Shown: positions 46,402 to 59,973, counted from the stretch's first letter. The stretch: DNA of 64,000 nucleotides from Neptuniibacter caesariensis (GCF_000153345.1 NZ_CH724126.1:718493-782492); one strand, 5' to 3'. A program made the numbers and translations. The notes: generated by a model not told the origin, from the letters alone.

Positions 46402-49400
46402 ATGACTGATCCTACATTTGTTCATCTTCGAGTACACACCGAATTCTCTTTGGTGGATGGTTTGGTCCGCGTCAAAGAGCTGGTCGCGGCCGCAAAAAAA
46501 GAGGGCATGCCTGCTGTAGGTATGACCGATCAGACCAACTTCTTTGGATTGGTAAAGTTCTTTAAGGCTGCAACTGGGAACGGTATTAAACCCATTTGTG
46601 GATCGGATCTGTGGGTTGAGAACACGGATGAGCCAGGCGGTGAGCCATACCGCATTACTCTATTAGTGCGTAATGCCCAAGGTTACCTGAACCTTATGGA
46701 GCTGATCTCTCAGGCCTATGCAGAAGGGCAGAATATCATCCCAGATATGGCTCTGGTGAAGCCCGAGTGGGTTGAGGCGAAAGCTGAAGGTTTAATTGCA
46801 CTTTCAGGCGCTAAAAAAGGGGAAGTTGGTCGCGCAATTCTGGCTGAAAAAGGACAAGCTCCAGAGGTATTGCAGCGCTGGATGGGAGTATTTAAGGATA
46901 GTTTCTATCTAGAAGTTCAGCGAACTGGGCGTGTTGGCGATGAGCAAATTGTCCATGGCTCAGTAGAATTAGCCAAACAGTTTGGTTGCCCTCTCGTTGC
47001 AACCAATGAAGTGATGTTTGTTAAGGCTGACGATTTCGAAGCCCACGAAGTTCGGGTGTGTATAAACCAGAGTCGTACTCTGGAAGATCCGACTCGCCCG
47101 AAAGAATACAGTGAACAGCAATACTTCCGTTCGCAACGTGAGATGGAGGCGCTATTTTCCGATATTCCGTCTGCATTACAAAACAGTGTCGAGATAGCAA
47201 AACGCTGTAATATCGATATTGAAATAGGCACTTACTATCTGCCGAAATATCCGATACCTGAAGGTATGTTGATGGATGATTTCTTCAGGAAGGTGTCATT
47301 CGACGGCCTTGAAGAACGTCTTGAGATCCTTCTGGACAGGGATGATCCGGAATATGACGCAAAGCGTCAGGAATATATTGACCGACTTGAGTTTGAGCTG
47401 GATATCATTATTCAGATGGGTTTCCCTGGTTATTTCCTGATCGTAATGGACTTCATCAAATGGGGTAAGGAAAACGGTGTGCCTGTGGGCCCTGGGCGAG
47501 GCTCTGGTGCTGGTTCCCTGGTTGCTTATGCGCAGAAGATTACCGATCTTGATCCATTGGAGTATGACCTTCTTTTCGAGCGATTCCTTAACCCTGAGCG
47601 TGTATCCATGCCGGACTTCGATATCGATTTCTGTATGGATAACCGTGATAAGGTAATTGACTACGTTGCTCGAACCTATGGTCGTGATGCAGTGTCTCAG
47701 ATCGTAACCTTCGGCACGATGGCTGCGAAAGCGGTTGTGCGAGATGTGGCCCGTGTTCAAGGTAAGCCATTTGGTCTGGCGGATCGTTTATCAAAACTTA
47801 TCCCTTTTGAGCCCGGTATTACCCTGAAAAAAGCGCTCGATCAGGAACCTATGCTGTGTGAATTCATTGAGTCTAGTGAAGAGGCTCAGGAAATCATGGA
47901 TATGGCCTACAAGCTGGAAGGGGTAACCCGAGGTGTAGGCAAGCATGCCGGAGGGGTGGTAATCGCTCCGACTAAGCTCACTGATTTTGCTGCGACCTAT
48001 TGCGATGAAGAAGGCAACGGTCTGGTTACACAGTTTGATAAAGGTGATGTAGAAGAAGCAGGGCTAGTTAAGTTTGACTTCTTGGGACTACGTACCCTGA
48101 CAATTATTGACTGGGCCTTGCAGACGGTTAACCGAATCCGCGATAAACAGGGTGAAGAACCGCTAGATATCGCTTTGATCGATCTGGAAGATAAGAAAAC
48201 CTTTGATTTGTTGCAGGCGGCTGAAACGACAGCGGTGTTCCAGCTTGAGTCCAGTGGTATGAAGGATCTGGTTCGTCGTCTGTTGCCTTCCCGCTTTGAA
48301 GATATTGTCGCGCTTGTGGCTTTGTTCCGTCCTGGTCCTCTGCAATCGGGGATGGTTGATGACTTTATCAATCGAAAGCACGGTCGTGCTGAAATGGCCT
48401 GGCCGCATCCGGACTACCAGCTTGATTCTCTGCAGCCGGTTTTGGAACCTACCTATGGAATTATCCTGTATCAGGAGCAGGTAATGCAGATAGCCCAGGT
48501 TATGGCGGGCTATACGCTGGGTGGAGCGGACATGCTTCGCCGAGCAATGGGTAAGAAAAAACCTGAAGAGATGGCAAAGCAGCGGGTCTCTTTCCTGGAT
48601 GGTTCTGAACAAAATGGCATTGATCGTGACCTGGCAGGAAATATATTTGATCTGGTAGAGAAGTTTGCCGGATATGGATTTAACAAATCCCACTCGGCCG
48701 CATATGCGTTGGTTTCTTATCAAACGGCCTGGTTAAAAGCTCACTACCCGGCGCCTTTCATGGCTGCGGTAATGTCATCTGATATGCAGAACACCGATAA
48801 GGTGGTGATCTTCATTGAAGAGTGTCGGAACATGGGTATTCCTCCAGCCCTGCCTAATGTGAATACCGGCGAATATATGTTCACAGTAAACGATGAGGGA
48901 GTCATCGTGTACGGCCTGGGGGCTATTAAGGGGGTGGGAGAAGGCCCTATCGAAGCGATTGTTGAAGCTCGGGCTGAAGGAGGCGAATTTAATGACCTCT
49001 TTGATTTCTGTGAACGGGTAGGTGCCAAGAAACTTAATAAACGTGTACTTGAAGCATTGGTTCGTTCGGGTGCCGTAGATTGTTTAGGGGCTGAGCGAGC
49101 CGTATTGTGGGAAGCCATCCCTGATGCATTAAAAGCAGCTGACCAGGCAGCAAAAAACAGCGATGCGGGAATGTTTGATCTCTTCGGCGAGGTTGAAGCC
49201 GAATCGGATCGTTGTACTTATGAAGACTATAGGAATGTTCGCTCCTGGACCGATAAAGAGCGTCTTGCCGGGGAAAAAGATACCCTCGGTTTATATTTGA
49301 CTGGACATCCAATTGATGAATATGAGGCTGAACTTAAGCACTTTATAAGCAGAAGAATTGTCGAGCTTCAGCCGGCGCGCGGACAGACTCAGAAAATGGC

Positions 49401-49893
49401 CGGTTTGGTGGTTGACCTGCGCCTGAAAAAAACCAAAAAAGGCGACAATCTTTGTTTTGTGACACTGGATGACCGTAGTGCCAGAATCGATGTCACTTTA
49501 TTTGGTGATACATACGATGCGGTCAGAGAGCTGGTTCACAAAGATGCTGTGCTGGTTGTTGAGGGGGAGGTTGCCGAAGATCACTATTCTGGCGGTATGA
49601 AGGTGAGAGTCAATAAGGTGCTCAGTATTCCTCAGGCAAGGGCGCAATATGCATCCGGAGTTCAGGTTAAATGTAACGAAAGCCATTTCACCGGCCGACG
49701 ACTTAAAGAATTACAAGAACTGCTGCATGCGCATAAGGGTAATGGATCTTTACCGGTTAAGTTCCGCTATGCCAGACCCGATGCTGAAGCGACCTTGAGA
49801 CTAGGAGATGAATGGCAGGTTCAGGCAAATGATGATCTGCTGATCGCATTAATGGATAAATTTGGCAGTGATGCGGTGAGTCTTACCTATTAG
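46402..49893 (+). CDS. dnaE: DNA polymerase III alpha subunit
   Basis: This is the replicative polymerase, 1163 residues and E. coli-like in length. It has an N-terminal PHP domain (FVHLRVHTEFSLVDGLV), and a C-family polymerase domain with the catalytic aspartates in MPDFDIDFCMDNRD and the nucleotide-site GPGRGSGAGSLVAY. A helix-hairpin-helix region, an OB domain (about 990-1070) and a C-terminal tau-binding region complete it. Four other genes of this chain lie in the same order as in E. coli. Confidence 0.98.
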   Translation: MTDPTFVHLRVHTEFSLVDGLVRVKELVAAAKKEGMPAVGMTDQTNFFGLVKFFKAATGNGIKPICGSDLWVENTDEPGGEPYRITLLVRNAQGYLNLMELISQAYAEGQNIIPDMALVKPEWVEAKAEGLIALSGAKKGEVGRAILAEKGQAPEVLQRWMGVFKDSFYLEVQRTGRVGDEQIVHGSVELAKQFGCPLVATNEVMFVKADDFEAHEVRVCINQSRTLEDPTRPKEYSEQQYFRSQREMEALFSDIPSALQNSVEIAKRCNIDIEIGTYYLPKYPIPEGMLMDDFFRKVSFDGLEERLEILLDRDDPEYDAKRQEYIDRLEFELDIIIQMGFPGYFLIVMDFIKWGKENGVPVGPGRGSGAGSLVAYAQKITDLDPLEYDLLFERFLNPERVSMPDFDIDFCMDNRDKVIDYVARTYGRDAVSQIVTFGTMAAKAVVRDVARVQGKPFGLADRLSKLIPFEPGITLKKALDQEPMLCEFIESSEEAQEIMDMAYKLEGVTRGVGKHAGGVVIAPTKLTDFAATYCDEEGNGLVTQFDKGDVEEAGLVKFDFLGLRTLTIIDWALQTVNRIRDKQGEEPLDIALIDLEDKKTFDLLQAAETTAVFQLESSGMKDLVRRLLPSRFEDIVALVALFRPGPLQSGMVDDFINRKHGRAEMAWPHPDYQLDSLQPVLEPTYGIILYQEQVMQIAQVMAGYTLGGADMLRRAMGKKKPEEMAKQRVSFLDGSEQNGIDRDLAGNIFDLVEKFAGYGFNKSHSAAYALVSYQTAWLKAHYPAPFMAAVMSSDMQNTDKVVIFIEECRNMGIPPALPNVNTGEYMFTVNDEGVIVYGLGAIKGVGEGPIEAIVEARAEGGEFNDLFDFCERVGAKKLNKRVLEALVRSGAVDCLGAERAVLWEAIPDALKAADQAAKNSDAGMFDLFGEVEAESDRCTYEDYRNVRSWTDKERLAGEKDTLGLYLTGHPIDEYEAELKHFISRRIVELQPARGQTQKMAGLVVDLRLKKTKKGDNLCFVTLDDRSARIDVTLFGDTYDAVRELVHKDAVLVVEGEVAEDHYSGGMKVRVNKVLSIPQARAQYASGVQVKCNESHFTGRRLKELQELLHAHKGNGSLPVKFRYARPDAEATLRLGDEWQVQANDDLLIALMDKFGSDAVSLTY

Positions 49894-49974
49894 CCTGAAC
49901 TAAGGTCTGGTCCTTAATGTGTGAAATAAGGTAAACTTTGCACAATTTTTTTCACTATTGAATAGATGAGTCAT

Positions 49975-50934
49975 ATGAATCCGAATTACCTGGATTTTGA
50001 ACAGCCGATCGCAGAACTACAGGCAAAAATTGAAGAGCTACGTCTTGTTGGGGATTCAGCTGATCTGAATATCTCTGAAGAGATTACGCGTCTGGAAGAC
50101 AAAAGCCGTAGTCTGACCGAATCTATTTTTTCAGATCTGTCTGCTTGGCAGGTTTCTCAGTTGGCACGCCATCCGCAGCGTCCGTATACCCTGGATTACA
50201 TCGATTTTATTTTTGAAGAGTTTGATGAGATTCATGGTGACCGTCACTTCGCCGATGATCAGGCGATTGTTGGTGGTATTGCGCGTTTAGATGAGCAGCC
50301 GGTCATGATCATTGGTCATCAGAAAGGCCGTGGAGTTCATGAGCGTCAGCGTCGTAATTTCGGCATGCCTCGTCCGGAAGGTTATCGCAAAGCTTTACGC
50401 CTAATGGAAATGGCTGAGCGTTTCAAAATGCCGATCATGACCTTCATTGATACGCCGGGCGCTTATCCGGGTATCGATGCTGAAGAGCGTGGTCAGTCTG
50501 AGGCGATTGCATTTAACCTGGCTAAAATGTCGCAGTTGAAAACGCCTATCATCTCAACCGTTATTGGAGAAGGTGGTTCTGGTGGTGCATTGGCGATAGG
50601 TGTATGCGATGAGCTAATGATGATGAACTACTCAACCTATTCAGTAATCTCTCCAGAAGGTTGTGCTTCAATCCTATGGAAGAGTGCTGAGCGTGCTGCG
50701 GATGCTGCGAAGGCGATGGGTATTACCTCTGAGCGTCTGCATGAGCTGGGTTTGGTCGATCAGATTGTGAGCGAGCCTTTAGGTGGCGCGCATCGCGATC
50801 CTGCTTTGACTGCGGCTAACCTTAAACGTCACCTGGCTGAAACATTGGGTAAACTCAATGAGCTGTCCATGGATGAACTATTGGAAAGACGTTACAAGCG
50901 CCTGATGTCTTACGGTTTTGGTGGTGAGGCGTAA
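49975..50934 (+). CDS. accA: acetyl-CoA carboxylase carboxyltransferase subunit alpha
   Basis: AccA with AccD transfers the carboxyl group from biotin to acetyl-CoA, giving malonyl-CoA. The protein is 319 residues from the ATG at 49975 ([22 protein letters not shown]), which matches the family start; an ATG three codons earlier is also in frame. The crotonase-fold core has [25 protein letters not shown] and [12 protein letters not shown]. tilS begins inside its end. Confidence 0.96.
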   Translation: MNPNYLDFEQPIAELQAKIEELRLVGDSADLNISEEITRLEDKSRSLTESIFSDLSAWQVSQLARHPQRPYTLDYIDFIFEEFDEIHGDRHFADDQAIVGGIARLDEQPVMIIGHQKGRGVHERQRRNFGMPRPEGYRKALRLMEMAERFKMPIMTFIDTPGAYPGIDAEERGQSEAIAFNLAKMSQLKTPIISTVIGEGGSGGALAIGVCDELMMMNYSTYSVISPEGCASILWKSAERAADAAKAMGITSERLHELGLVDQIVSEPLGGAHRDPALTAANLKRHLAETLGKLNELSMDELLERRYKRLMSYGFGGEA

Positions 50935-52252
50935 GCCACACAACCACTTTCCTCTGAATGAGTGTGAGCGTAGCTTTTCTGCGCTCATCTCATCCTTTCT
51001 TAAAAATAATGATGTAGATCGTTGGGTTATTGCCCATAGTGGTGGTCTGGATTCCCAGCTATTACTTCACTTAGCAGCTAAACATCTTGCAGATCGTGAG
51101 TTGCTGGTCGTACATGTTAATCATCAATTGCATCCTAAATCTGGCGCCTGGGCTGAATTCTCGCAAAGAGAGGCTGAGCGCTTAGGTTTATCGCATAAGG
51201 TAAGTTGTGTTGTACCTGAGTCCTCATCTGAAGCGCATGCCAGAGATGCCAGGTATGCGGCATTTACTTCACTGCTTAGAGAGAATGATTGTCTGTTAAT
51301 GGGGCATCATGCCGATGATCAGGCGGAAACAATCCTCTTTCGTATGATTCGTGGCAGTGGCATTAGAGGGCTGCAGGGGATGCCGTTCTCCAGACAGTTT
51401 GCCCAGGGGCAGTTGCTCAGGCCGTTGCTTAATCTTGAGCGTTCGGAATTAGAAGGGGCTGTTCAGAATTTAGGGTTGGCTTATATTGATGATCCCAGTA
51501 ATAGCCTAGATCATTATGATAGGAACTATCTCCGTCATCATGTTTTGCCTCGCATAAAAGAACGTTGGGGGAGTGTTACACAGCGTTTTCAACAGAATGC
51601 TCAGCTACTTAGCCAGACTGAATTATTGCTCAAGCATTATCTTCAGGCCGATCTCGACAGTTGTTCTGAGGGAGATGATTGCCTTGATATTCGGGCATGG
51701 TTATCTCTTCCGGATATTCGTCAGCCTGAATTATTGCGTTTTTGGGTGGCTCTGCGAACTGGAGTAACGCTAAATCAAAAGCAGGTTTCATCTATTTCCT
51801 CTGATCTGATTATGGCGCAGGATGATGCTACTCCAGTATTTAAGCGTAAAGGAGTTGAAATCAGGCGTTTTCAAAACCAGCTTTACCTGGTGCCGGAAGT
51901 GGTAGGTAATATGTCTGACATCGATTTAGGTCTATCTGATGAGTTGAACCTGGGTGATGGGCTATTAAGCGTCACAGGAAAAATACCGTCGGAAAAGTGG
52001 GTTAATGCGGTTGTAAAGCGCCGTAAGGGTGGTGAGCGTTGTCGGCCTGTCGGGAAATCCGGCACAGTAACGGTAAAAAAATTACTGCAGGAAGCATCAA
52101 TCCCCCCCTGGCAACGAGAGCACTGGCCACTGATTTTTATAGGTGAAGAGCTTGTTGCAGTCCCCGGGGTTTGCCTGTGTCAGGGTTTTGATGCAGAAAA
52201 GTCAGGTTTTTCGCTTTTATGGCGTCCCTTTTCATTGTCTGATAACTCCTGA
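50918..52252 (+). CDS. tilS: tRNA(Ile)-lysidine synthase
   Basis: TilS modifies C34 of the tRNA-Ile CAU anticodon to lysidine so that it reads AUA. The 444-residue protein has the PP-loop [12 protein letters not shown] (about 42-53), [19 protein letters not shown], a linker domain and the C-terminal TilS domain. The start is uncertain: TTG 50918, GTG 50921 and GTG 50924 are adjacent, and all overlap accA by 11-17 bases, so translation is coupled and probably weak. Confidence 0.93.
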   Translation: MVVRRKPHNHFPLNECERSFSALISSFLKNNDVDRWVIAHSGGLDSQLLLHLAAKHLADRELLVVHVNHQLHPKSGAWAEFSQREAERLGLSHKVSCVVPESSSEAHARDARYAAFTSLLRENDCLLMGHHADDQAETILFRMIRGSGIRGLQGMPFSRQFAQGQLLRPLLNLERSELEGAVQNLGLAYIDDPSNSLDHYDRNYLRHHVLPRIKERWGSVTQRFQQNAQLLSQTELLLKHYLQADLDSCSEGDDCLDIRAWLSLPDIRQPELLRFWVALRTGVTLNQKQVSSISSDLIMAQDDATPVFKRKGVEIRRFQNQLYLVPEVVGNMSDIDLGLSDELNLGDGLLSVTGKIPSEKWVNAVVKRRKGGERCRPVGKSGTVTVKKLLQEASIPPWQREHWPLIFIGEELVAVPGVCLCQGFDAEKSGFSLLWRPFSLSDNS

Positions 52253-52267
52253 TTTGCTATCCTGTAG

Positions 52268-55303
<3,036 letters not shown>

Positions 55304-55330
55304 TAGTCTGAACCTTGATTGTCTGATATA

Positions 55331-55358
55331 AAAAGGGGGCTTGTAGCCCCCTTTTTTT
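55331..55358 (+). terminator. terminator after eno
   Basis: AAAAGGGGGC and GCCCCCTTTT form a 10-base stem with loop TTGTA, followed by further T. Confidence 0.92.
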
Positions 55359-55373
55359 ACTTAAGAATATTCT

Positions 55374-55664
55374 ATGTATCGCTGGTTAATAGTCGCTTTA
55401 ATCATTTTGTTTATCGGATTGCAGTATCGGCTGTGGTTTGGGGAAAACAACCTGCGTGATATCTGGACCTTAAACTCCAAAATTGAATTGCAGCAAGAGA
55501 TTAATCAGGAGTTAAACCAGCGAAACAGTGAACTTGAAGCTGAAGTTCAGGACCTAAAGCAGGGATTGTCGGCGCTTGAAGAGCGTGCCCGAAGTGAGTT
55601 AGGTATGATTAAAGAAGGTGAAACTTTCTTTCAGCTTGTTGAACCAGCCGATGAGAAGAATTGA
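55374..55664 (+). CDS. ftsB: cell division protein FtsB
   Basis: This small bitopic membrane protein of the divisome forms the FtsQLB complex that activates septal wall synthesis. The 96-residue protein has one N-terminal membrane helix (about 3-20, WLIVALIILFIGLQYRLWFG) and a periplasmic coiled coil (30-75, rich in Gln, Glu and Leu). truD follows after 3 bases; ispD and ispF, which usually intervene, are absent. Confidence 0.94.
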   Translation: MYRWLIVALIILFIGLQYRLWFGENNLRDIWTLNSKIELQQEINQELNQRNSELEAEVQDLKQGLSALEERARSELGMIKEGETFFQLVEPADEKN

Positions 55665-55667
55665 TCA

Positions 55668-56702
55668 GTGACTACACTTCCTACCGCTTTTTCCTATCTC
55701 CTTGGTGAACCCGCCTCTAAAGCTATAATTCGTTCGGAGCCCGATGACTTTAAGGTGATTGAAAACCTTGGCTTTGAACCAGAGGGGCAGGGTGAACATG
55801 TTTTTTTATATATCCGCAAAACAGGTGAGAACACCGATTGGGTCGCTAGGCAGTTAGCCAATTTTGCCCAGATAAGCCCAAAAGATGTCAGCTATGCGGG
55901 CAAGAAAGATCGTCATGCGGTCACTGAACAATGGTTCTGCGTGAAGTTTCCCATAAAACGAAATCTTAATTGGAAACTGTTTGGTGGCGATAGTATTGAG
56001 GTGCTTCAATCCGTAAGGCATCCTCGAAAACTGCGGCTTGGTACTTTACAGGGAAATCGTTTCAAAATAAGGCTCCGTCAGGTGACTGATATGCGGGATC
56101 TGCAGCAACGTGCTCAGGTTGTATCTCGATTAGGGGTGCCTAACTATTTTGGTGAGCAGCGCTTTGGACAAAATTTTGCGAACCTTGATAAGGGTATAGC
56201 GTTACTCAAAGGTGAGTTTCAAGAGCGGCAGCGGAGTAAGAAAGGAATATATATATCTGCGGTGCGATCCTGGGTTTTTAACCAGCTATTATCCCTACGA
56301 ATTAAGCAGGGATTATGGGACACTGTACTGCAGGGTGATGCCCTTATGCTCACTGGAAGCCAGAGCTGTTTTGTGGAAGAGCAGCTAACTGATGAGCTGA
56401 CACAGCGTCTAAAGGCTTTGGATATTTCTTTGACCGCACCTTTATGGGGGCGGGGCGAATTAATGTCTATTGGAGCTGCCAGAGAATGGGAGCTGCAACA
56501 GCTTGCTAGCTGGGGTGAGGTTACCTCCCTGTTAGAGCAGCTAACATTAATGCAGGAAAGAAGGGCACTTAGGCTGCTGCCCATGAATCTACAGATTACC
56601 GTAGAGGATGAATCTACCTGTTGGGTTGAGTTTGATTTAACTTCAGGTTCTTTTGCTACGAGCGTGCTGAGAGAACTATGTGATTATTCGCAGGCAACTT
56701 AA
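55668..56702 (+). CDS. truD: tRNA pseudouridine(13) synthase
   Basis: TruD makes pseudouridine 13 in tRNA-Glu. The 344-residue protein starts with GTG at 55668. The catalytic Asp is in VSYAGKKDRHAVTEQWF (about 80), and the family motif NYFGEQRFG is present. The TRUD insertion domain follows. Only 3 bases separate it from ftsB, and surE starts 4 bases after it, so the ftsB-to-pcm genes form one tight unit. Confidence 0.96.
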   Translation: MTTLPTAFSYLLGEPASKAIIRSEPDDFKVIENLGFEPEGQGEHVFLYIRKTGENTDWVARQLANFAQISPKDVSYAGKKDRHAVTEQWFCVKFPIKRNLNWKLFGGDSIEVLQSVRHPRKLRLGTLQGNRFKIRLRQVTDMRDLQQRAQVVSRLGVPNYFGEQRFGQNFANLDKGIALLKGEFQERQRSKKGIYISAVRSWVFNQLLSLRIKQGLWDTVLQGDALMLTGSQSCFVEEQLTDELTQRLKALDISLTAPLWGRGELMSIGAAREWELQQLASWGEVTSLLEQLTLMQERRALRLLPMNLQITVEDESTCWVEFDLTSGSFATSVLRELCDYSQAT

Positions 56703-56706
56703 ATAG

Positions 56707-57456
56707 ATGAAAATTCTTATCTCTAACGATGATGGAGTATACGCTCCCGGGCTTGCGGCACTGGCTAAAGAGCTGGCAAGTATTGGTGAGGTTCTGGTTG
56801 TCGCGCCTGACCGGAATCGAAGTGGAGCCAGTAATTCTCTAACGCTTGATCGCCCGCTTGAGGCTTTTCGTCATGAAAATGGTTTTATCGGTATCAATGG
56901 TACCCCGACGGATTGTGTTCATTTGGGAAGCTCGGGTATTTTTGGCATGAAACCGGATATTGTTGTTTCTGGTATCAATGCCGGGCCCAATCTGGGTGAT
57001 GATGTTATCTATTCAGGAACGGTTGCAGCGGCTATGGAAGGCAGACATCTTCGCCTTCCGGCGGTGGCGATTTCATCTGGAAACTTTCATCCTGAACATT
57101 ATGATTCAGCAGCTAAAGTTGCCCGGGAAATGGTCGAAAAGATACTGCAACTAAACGTTGCTCCACGTACCGTCCTGAATATTAATGTGCCTGATCGAGC
57201 TTATGATGATCTGGAAGGTGTTCATGTGACGCGTCTGGGTCATCGTAGTTGCGCCGATATGCCTATAGAGGCAGAAGACCCTCGTGGCAAAGTGCGCTAT
57301 TGGATAGCGGGTGCAGGGCCTGCTGCGGAGGCCGGTCCAGGAACGGACTTTTATGCCCTTGATCAGGGATATGTATCGATAACTCCCCTGCATGTTGATA
57401 TGACGCAGTATTCGGGTATGGATAATGTCGCAGATTGGCTGGAGAGTAGTTTTTGA
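56707..57456 (+). CDS. surE: 5'/3'-nucleotidase SurE
   Basis: SurE is a stationary-phase survival phosphatase acting on nucleotides and polyphosphate. The 249-residue protein has the metal-binding [12 protein letters not shown] at the N-terminus (Asp8, Asp9), [14 protein letters not shown] (Ser39-like ligand) and [23 protein letters not shown]. It lies upstream of pcm, whose TTG start overlaps its stop by 4 bases; surE and pcm are a conserved pair. Confidence 0.97.
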   Translation: MKILISNDDGVYAPGLAALAKELASIGEVLVVAPDRNRSGASNSLTLDRPLEAFRHENGFIGINGTPTDCVHLGSSGIFGMKPDIVVSGINAGPNLGDDVIYSGTVAAAMEGRHLRLPAVAISSGNFHPEHYDSAAKVAREMVEKILQLNVAPRTVLNINVPDRAYDDLEGVHVTRLGHRSCADMPIEAEDPRGKVRYWIAGAGPAAEAGPGTDFYALDQGYVSITPLHVDMTQYSGMDNVADWLESSF

Positions 57457-58121
57457 ATGATCAGCAGTTGCGCGGTATTGGAATGACCTCGCAAAGAACC
57501 CGTGATCGCTTAATAAATCGTTTACGCGATCAAGGTATCAAGGATGAAAGAGTATTAGAGGTAATGCGTAATACCCCTCGGCATATCTTTATTGATGAAG
57601 CGTTGTCGCATCGGGCATATGAAGATACTGCGCTGCCTATCGGCTATAACCAGACGATTTCGCAGCCCTTCATAGTCGCCAGAATGACTGAAATGTTATT
57701 GGCCGAGGGGGAATTGCAAAGGGTTTTAGAAGTAGGAACAGGTTCTGGGTATCAGACTTCAATCCTTGCTCCATTGGTGGGCGAGTTATTCAGTGTTGAG
57801 AGAATTAAGCCGCTACAAGATAAAGCGCGGCAGCGCCTGAAAACTTTGGAGCTTAAAAATGTACAACTAAAGCACACTGACGGTGGTATGGGCTGGGCAG
57901 GCAAAGCACCTTATGATGGAATTCTGGCTGCTTGTGCTCCTGAAGAGGTGCCTGAAGAGTTAAAGCAGCAGTTAGCTGTCGGTGGTCGTCTTATTATTCC
58001 TGTCGGTGGAAGTGAAAATCAGGAATTGAAGTTAGTTATCCGGCTTTCGGAGGATGAATTTTCCACAGAAGTGCTGGAAGGTGTGAAATTTGTACCTTTG
58101 TTAAGTGGTACGGTACGTTAA
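57453..58121 (+). CDS. pcm: protein-L-isoaspartate O-methyltransferase
   Basis: The enzyme methylates damaged L-isoaspartyl residues to start their repair. The 222-residue protein has the SAM-binding [16 protein letters not shown] (about 90-105) and the family motif [20 protein letters not shown]. The TTG start at 57453 is chosen because GGAGAG lies 6 bases upstream. ATG at 57483 ([10 protein letters not shown]) gives a 212-residue protein like the pseudomonad one but has no clear ribosome site. Confidence 0.94.
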   Translation: MNDQQLRGIGMTSQRTRDRLINRLRDQGIKDERVLEVMRNTPRHIFIDEALSHRAYEDTALPIGYNQTISQPFIVARMTEMLLAEGELQRVLEVGTGSGYQTSILAPLVGELFSVERIKPLQDKARQRLKTLELKNVQLKHTDGGMGWAGKAPYDGILAACAPEEVPEELKQQLAVGGRLIIPVGGSENQELKLVIRLSEDEFSTEVLEGVKFVPLLSGTVR

Positions 58122-58131
58122 CGGAGTTTAA

Positions 58132-59073
58132 ATGCAGTCGGGACGTAGTTTGCGCGATTATTTCGTGCTATCTGTCAAAGGGATGATGATGGGGGCTGCT
58201 GATGCGGTTCCCGGGGTTTCTGGGGGCACGATAGCCTTTATGACAGGAATCTATGAAGAGCTTATTCATTCATTAAAGCAATTTGGTCCCAAGGCATTGA
58301 TGATCTTCTTTAAAGAGGGGCCTGTGGAAGCCTGGAAATTTGTTAACGGCTCTTTTCTGCTGACACTTGTGGGCGGAATACTACTCAGCTTGCTGACCAT
58401 ATCGCATGTGGTTCTTTATTGGTTAGCCGAATATCCAGAATTACTTTGGTCCTTCTTCTTTGGTTTAATTCTTGCGTCGGTTTGGTCTGTTTGCAGGCAT
58501 ATTGAGCGCTGGGGTTCTAATAGCTTCACCGCTTTTATTATTGGAACGATTTTTGCGTATCTGGTGACTTCTCTATCCCCAACGTCAATTGAAGCTACGC
58601 CGTTATTCATCTTTTTATCAGGGATGGTGGCAATATGCGCGATGATATTGCCGGGTATTTCTGGAAGCTTTATTTTGTTGCTTTTAGGGATGTATACCCC
58701 AATTTTAGGCGCGATAAAAAACCTAGAGCTATTTACATTAGCTATTTTTGCTGCGGGTTGTGCTGTGGGGTTATTAAGCTTTTCCCGAGTGCTAAGTTGG
58801 ATGTTCAGCTCTTTCAAGGTCACAACATTGGCATTGCTTGGCGGGTTTTTGCTAGGGTCTTTGAATAAAGTATGGCCTTGGAAATATACGACGGCGTACA
58901 CGATTAATCGTCATGGTGAACAAGTGCCTCTGGTTCAAGAGAATATATCACCATTCACATTTGAGACGATGACTGGTCAGCCTTCCTTTGTCATCTATGC
59001 AGCGGTGTTAATGTTGATTGGAGCTGCACTGGTATTCTTGATAGAAAGAATGGGGCGTAGGTCAGGGGTATAG
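58132..59073 (+). CDS. DUF368 family polyprenyl-phosphate transporter (PopT-like)
   Basis: This inner-membrane protein of 313 residues has about eight to nine hydrophobic segments. It carries the DUF368 hallmark GMMMGAADAVPGVSGGTIAFMTGIYEEL near the N-terminus and a second GISGSFILLLLGMY, suggesting an internal repeat. DUF368 proteins were recently assigned to recycling undecaprenyl phosphate across the membrane, parallel to DedA-type UptA. It lies between pcm and nlpD with short gaps (10 and 3 bases), inside the surE-rpoS block. Confidence 0.85.
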   Translation: MQSGRSLRDYFVLSVKGMMMGAADAVPGVSGGTIAFMTGIYEELIHSLKQFGPKALMIFFKEGPVEAWKFVNGSFLLTLVGGILLSLLTISHVVLYWLAEYPELLWSFFFGLILASVWSVCRHIERWGSNSFTAFIIGTIFAYLVTSLSPTSIEATPLFIFLSGMVAICAMILPGISGSFILLLLGMYTPILGAIKNLELFTLAIFAAGCAVGLLSFSRVLSWMFSSFKVTTLALLGGFLLGSLNKVWPWKYTTAYTINRHGEQVPLVQENISPFTFETMTGQPSFVIYAAVLMLIGAALVFLIERMGRRSGV

Positions 59074-59076
59074 AAG

Positions 59077-59973
59077 GTGTGGTTTAGGGGCGCGCTTTTA
59101 TTCTCGTTAATATTCATTCTGGCAGCGTGTGGTGGATCTACACGTGCGCCGGTATCTGAGCGTTCCCTTGGTCTCTCTCAGCAGGCGAAGCCCAACGAGT
59201 ATCGTGTAAAAAAAGGTGATACCCTCTACTCAATCGCTTTTCGGTACGGCCTTGATTACCGTGAGCTGGCAAGAAAGAACAATATTGATCAACGCTACAG
59301 TATTTACCCAGGCCAAACCCTTAGTCTCAATTTCACTAAACCAAAACCCCAAGGATCGATTGTCCGGGATTCCTCCATTCAGGCTCCTAAGCCATTGATT
59401 GTTTCTTCCAAACAACAAAACAATCCATCTTCAAAGTCGACTATCGTCAGTCAGTCTAAGCCCGTTCAGACAAAAAAGCCTTCAGCTGCGGTTAAGAGCA
59501 GTCAAGGTAAAAGCAAAGATCAGGCTAAAGTGGCTAAAGCTCAAACGCCACAGGCAAAACCTGCTCCAAAAGTGCAGAAAAGCGTAAAACCAATCAATGG
59601 GCCTTTAAAATGGAAGTGGCCCGCGTCAGGGAAAGTGATTGCTACGTTTAAAACACGCGGAACGGTTAATAAAGGTATTAACATCGCAGGATCCAAAGGA
59701 AGTTCAGTGAAAGCCGCGGGGCGTGGGCGTGTTGTATACGCGGGTAGCGGGCTTTTGGGTTATGGAAATCTGGTAATAATTGACCATAATCAGCAGTTTC
59801 TAAGCGCTTATGCACATAATAGTCGTGTTTTAGTGAAAGAAAATGATATGGTTGAGGTAGGCCAGAAAATTGCTGAGATGGGAAGCAGCGGTGCAGATAG
59901 GGTTATGCTTCACTTTGAAATACGCCGAGATGGAAAACCGGTTAACCCTTTAAGATATCTGCCGAAAAGATAA
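59077..59973 (+). CDS. nlpD: murein hydrolase activator NlpD (LysM and degenerate M23)
   Basis: This outer-membrane lipoprotein activates amidases such as AmiC during cell separation. The 298-residue protein starts with GTG at 59077, with lipobox LAAC (Cys18). A LysM domain (about 42-86, YRVKKGDTLYSIAFRYGLDYREL), a Lys/Gln/Pro-rich linker (90-175) and a LytM/M23 domain (185-298) follow. The zinc ligands look lost: GINIAG replaces HxxxDIAG and VMLHFE replaces HLHFE, as expected for a non-enzymatic activator. In E. coli the main rpoS promoter lies inside nlpD. Confidence 0.92.
   Translation: MWFRGALLFSLIFILAACGGSTRAPVSERSLGLSQQAKPNEYRVKKGDTLYSIAFRYGLDYRELARKNNIDQRYSIYPGQTLSLNFTKPKPQGSIVRDSSIQAPKPLIVSSKQQNNPSSKSTIVSQSKPVQTKKPSAAVKSSQGKSKDQAKVAKAQTPQAKPAPKVQKSVKPINGPLKWKWPASGKVIATFKTRGTVNKGINIAGSKGSSVKAAGRGRVVYAGSGLLGYGNLVIIDHNQQFLSAYAHNSRVLVKENDMVEVGQKIAEMGSSGADRVMLHFEIRRDGKPVNPLRYLPKR

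Noticed and set aside
48163-48723. 186-codon minus-strand frame opposite dnaE
   Set aside because: It is antisense to the DNA polymerase core, with no ribosome site and no protein-like pattern.
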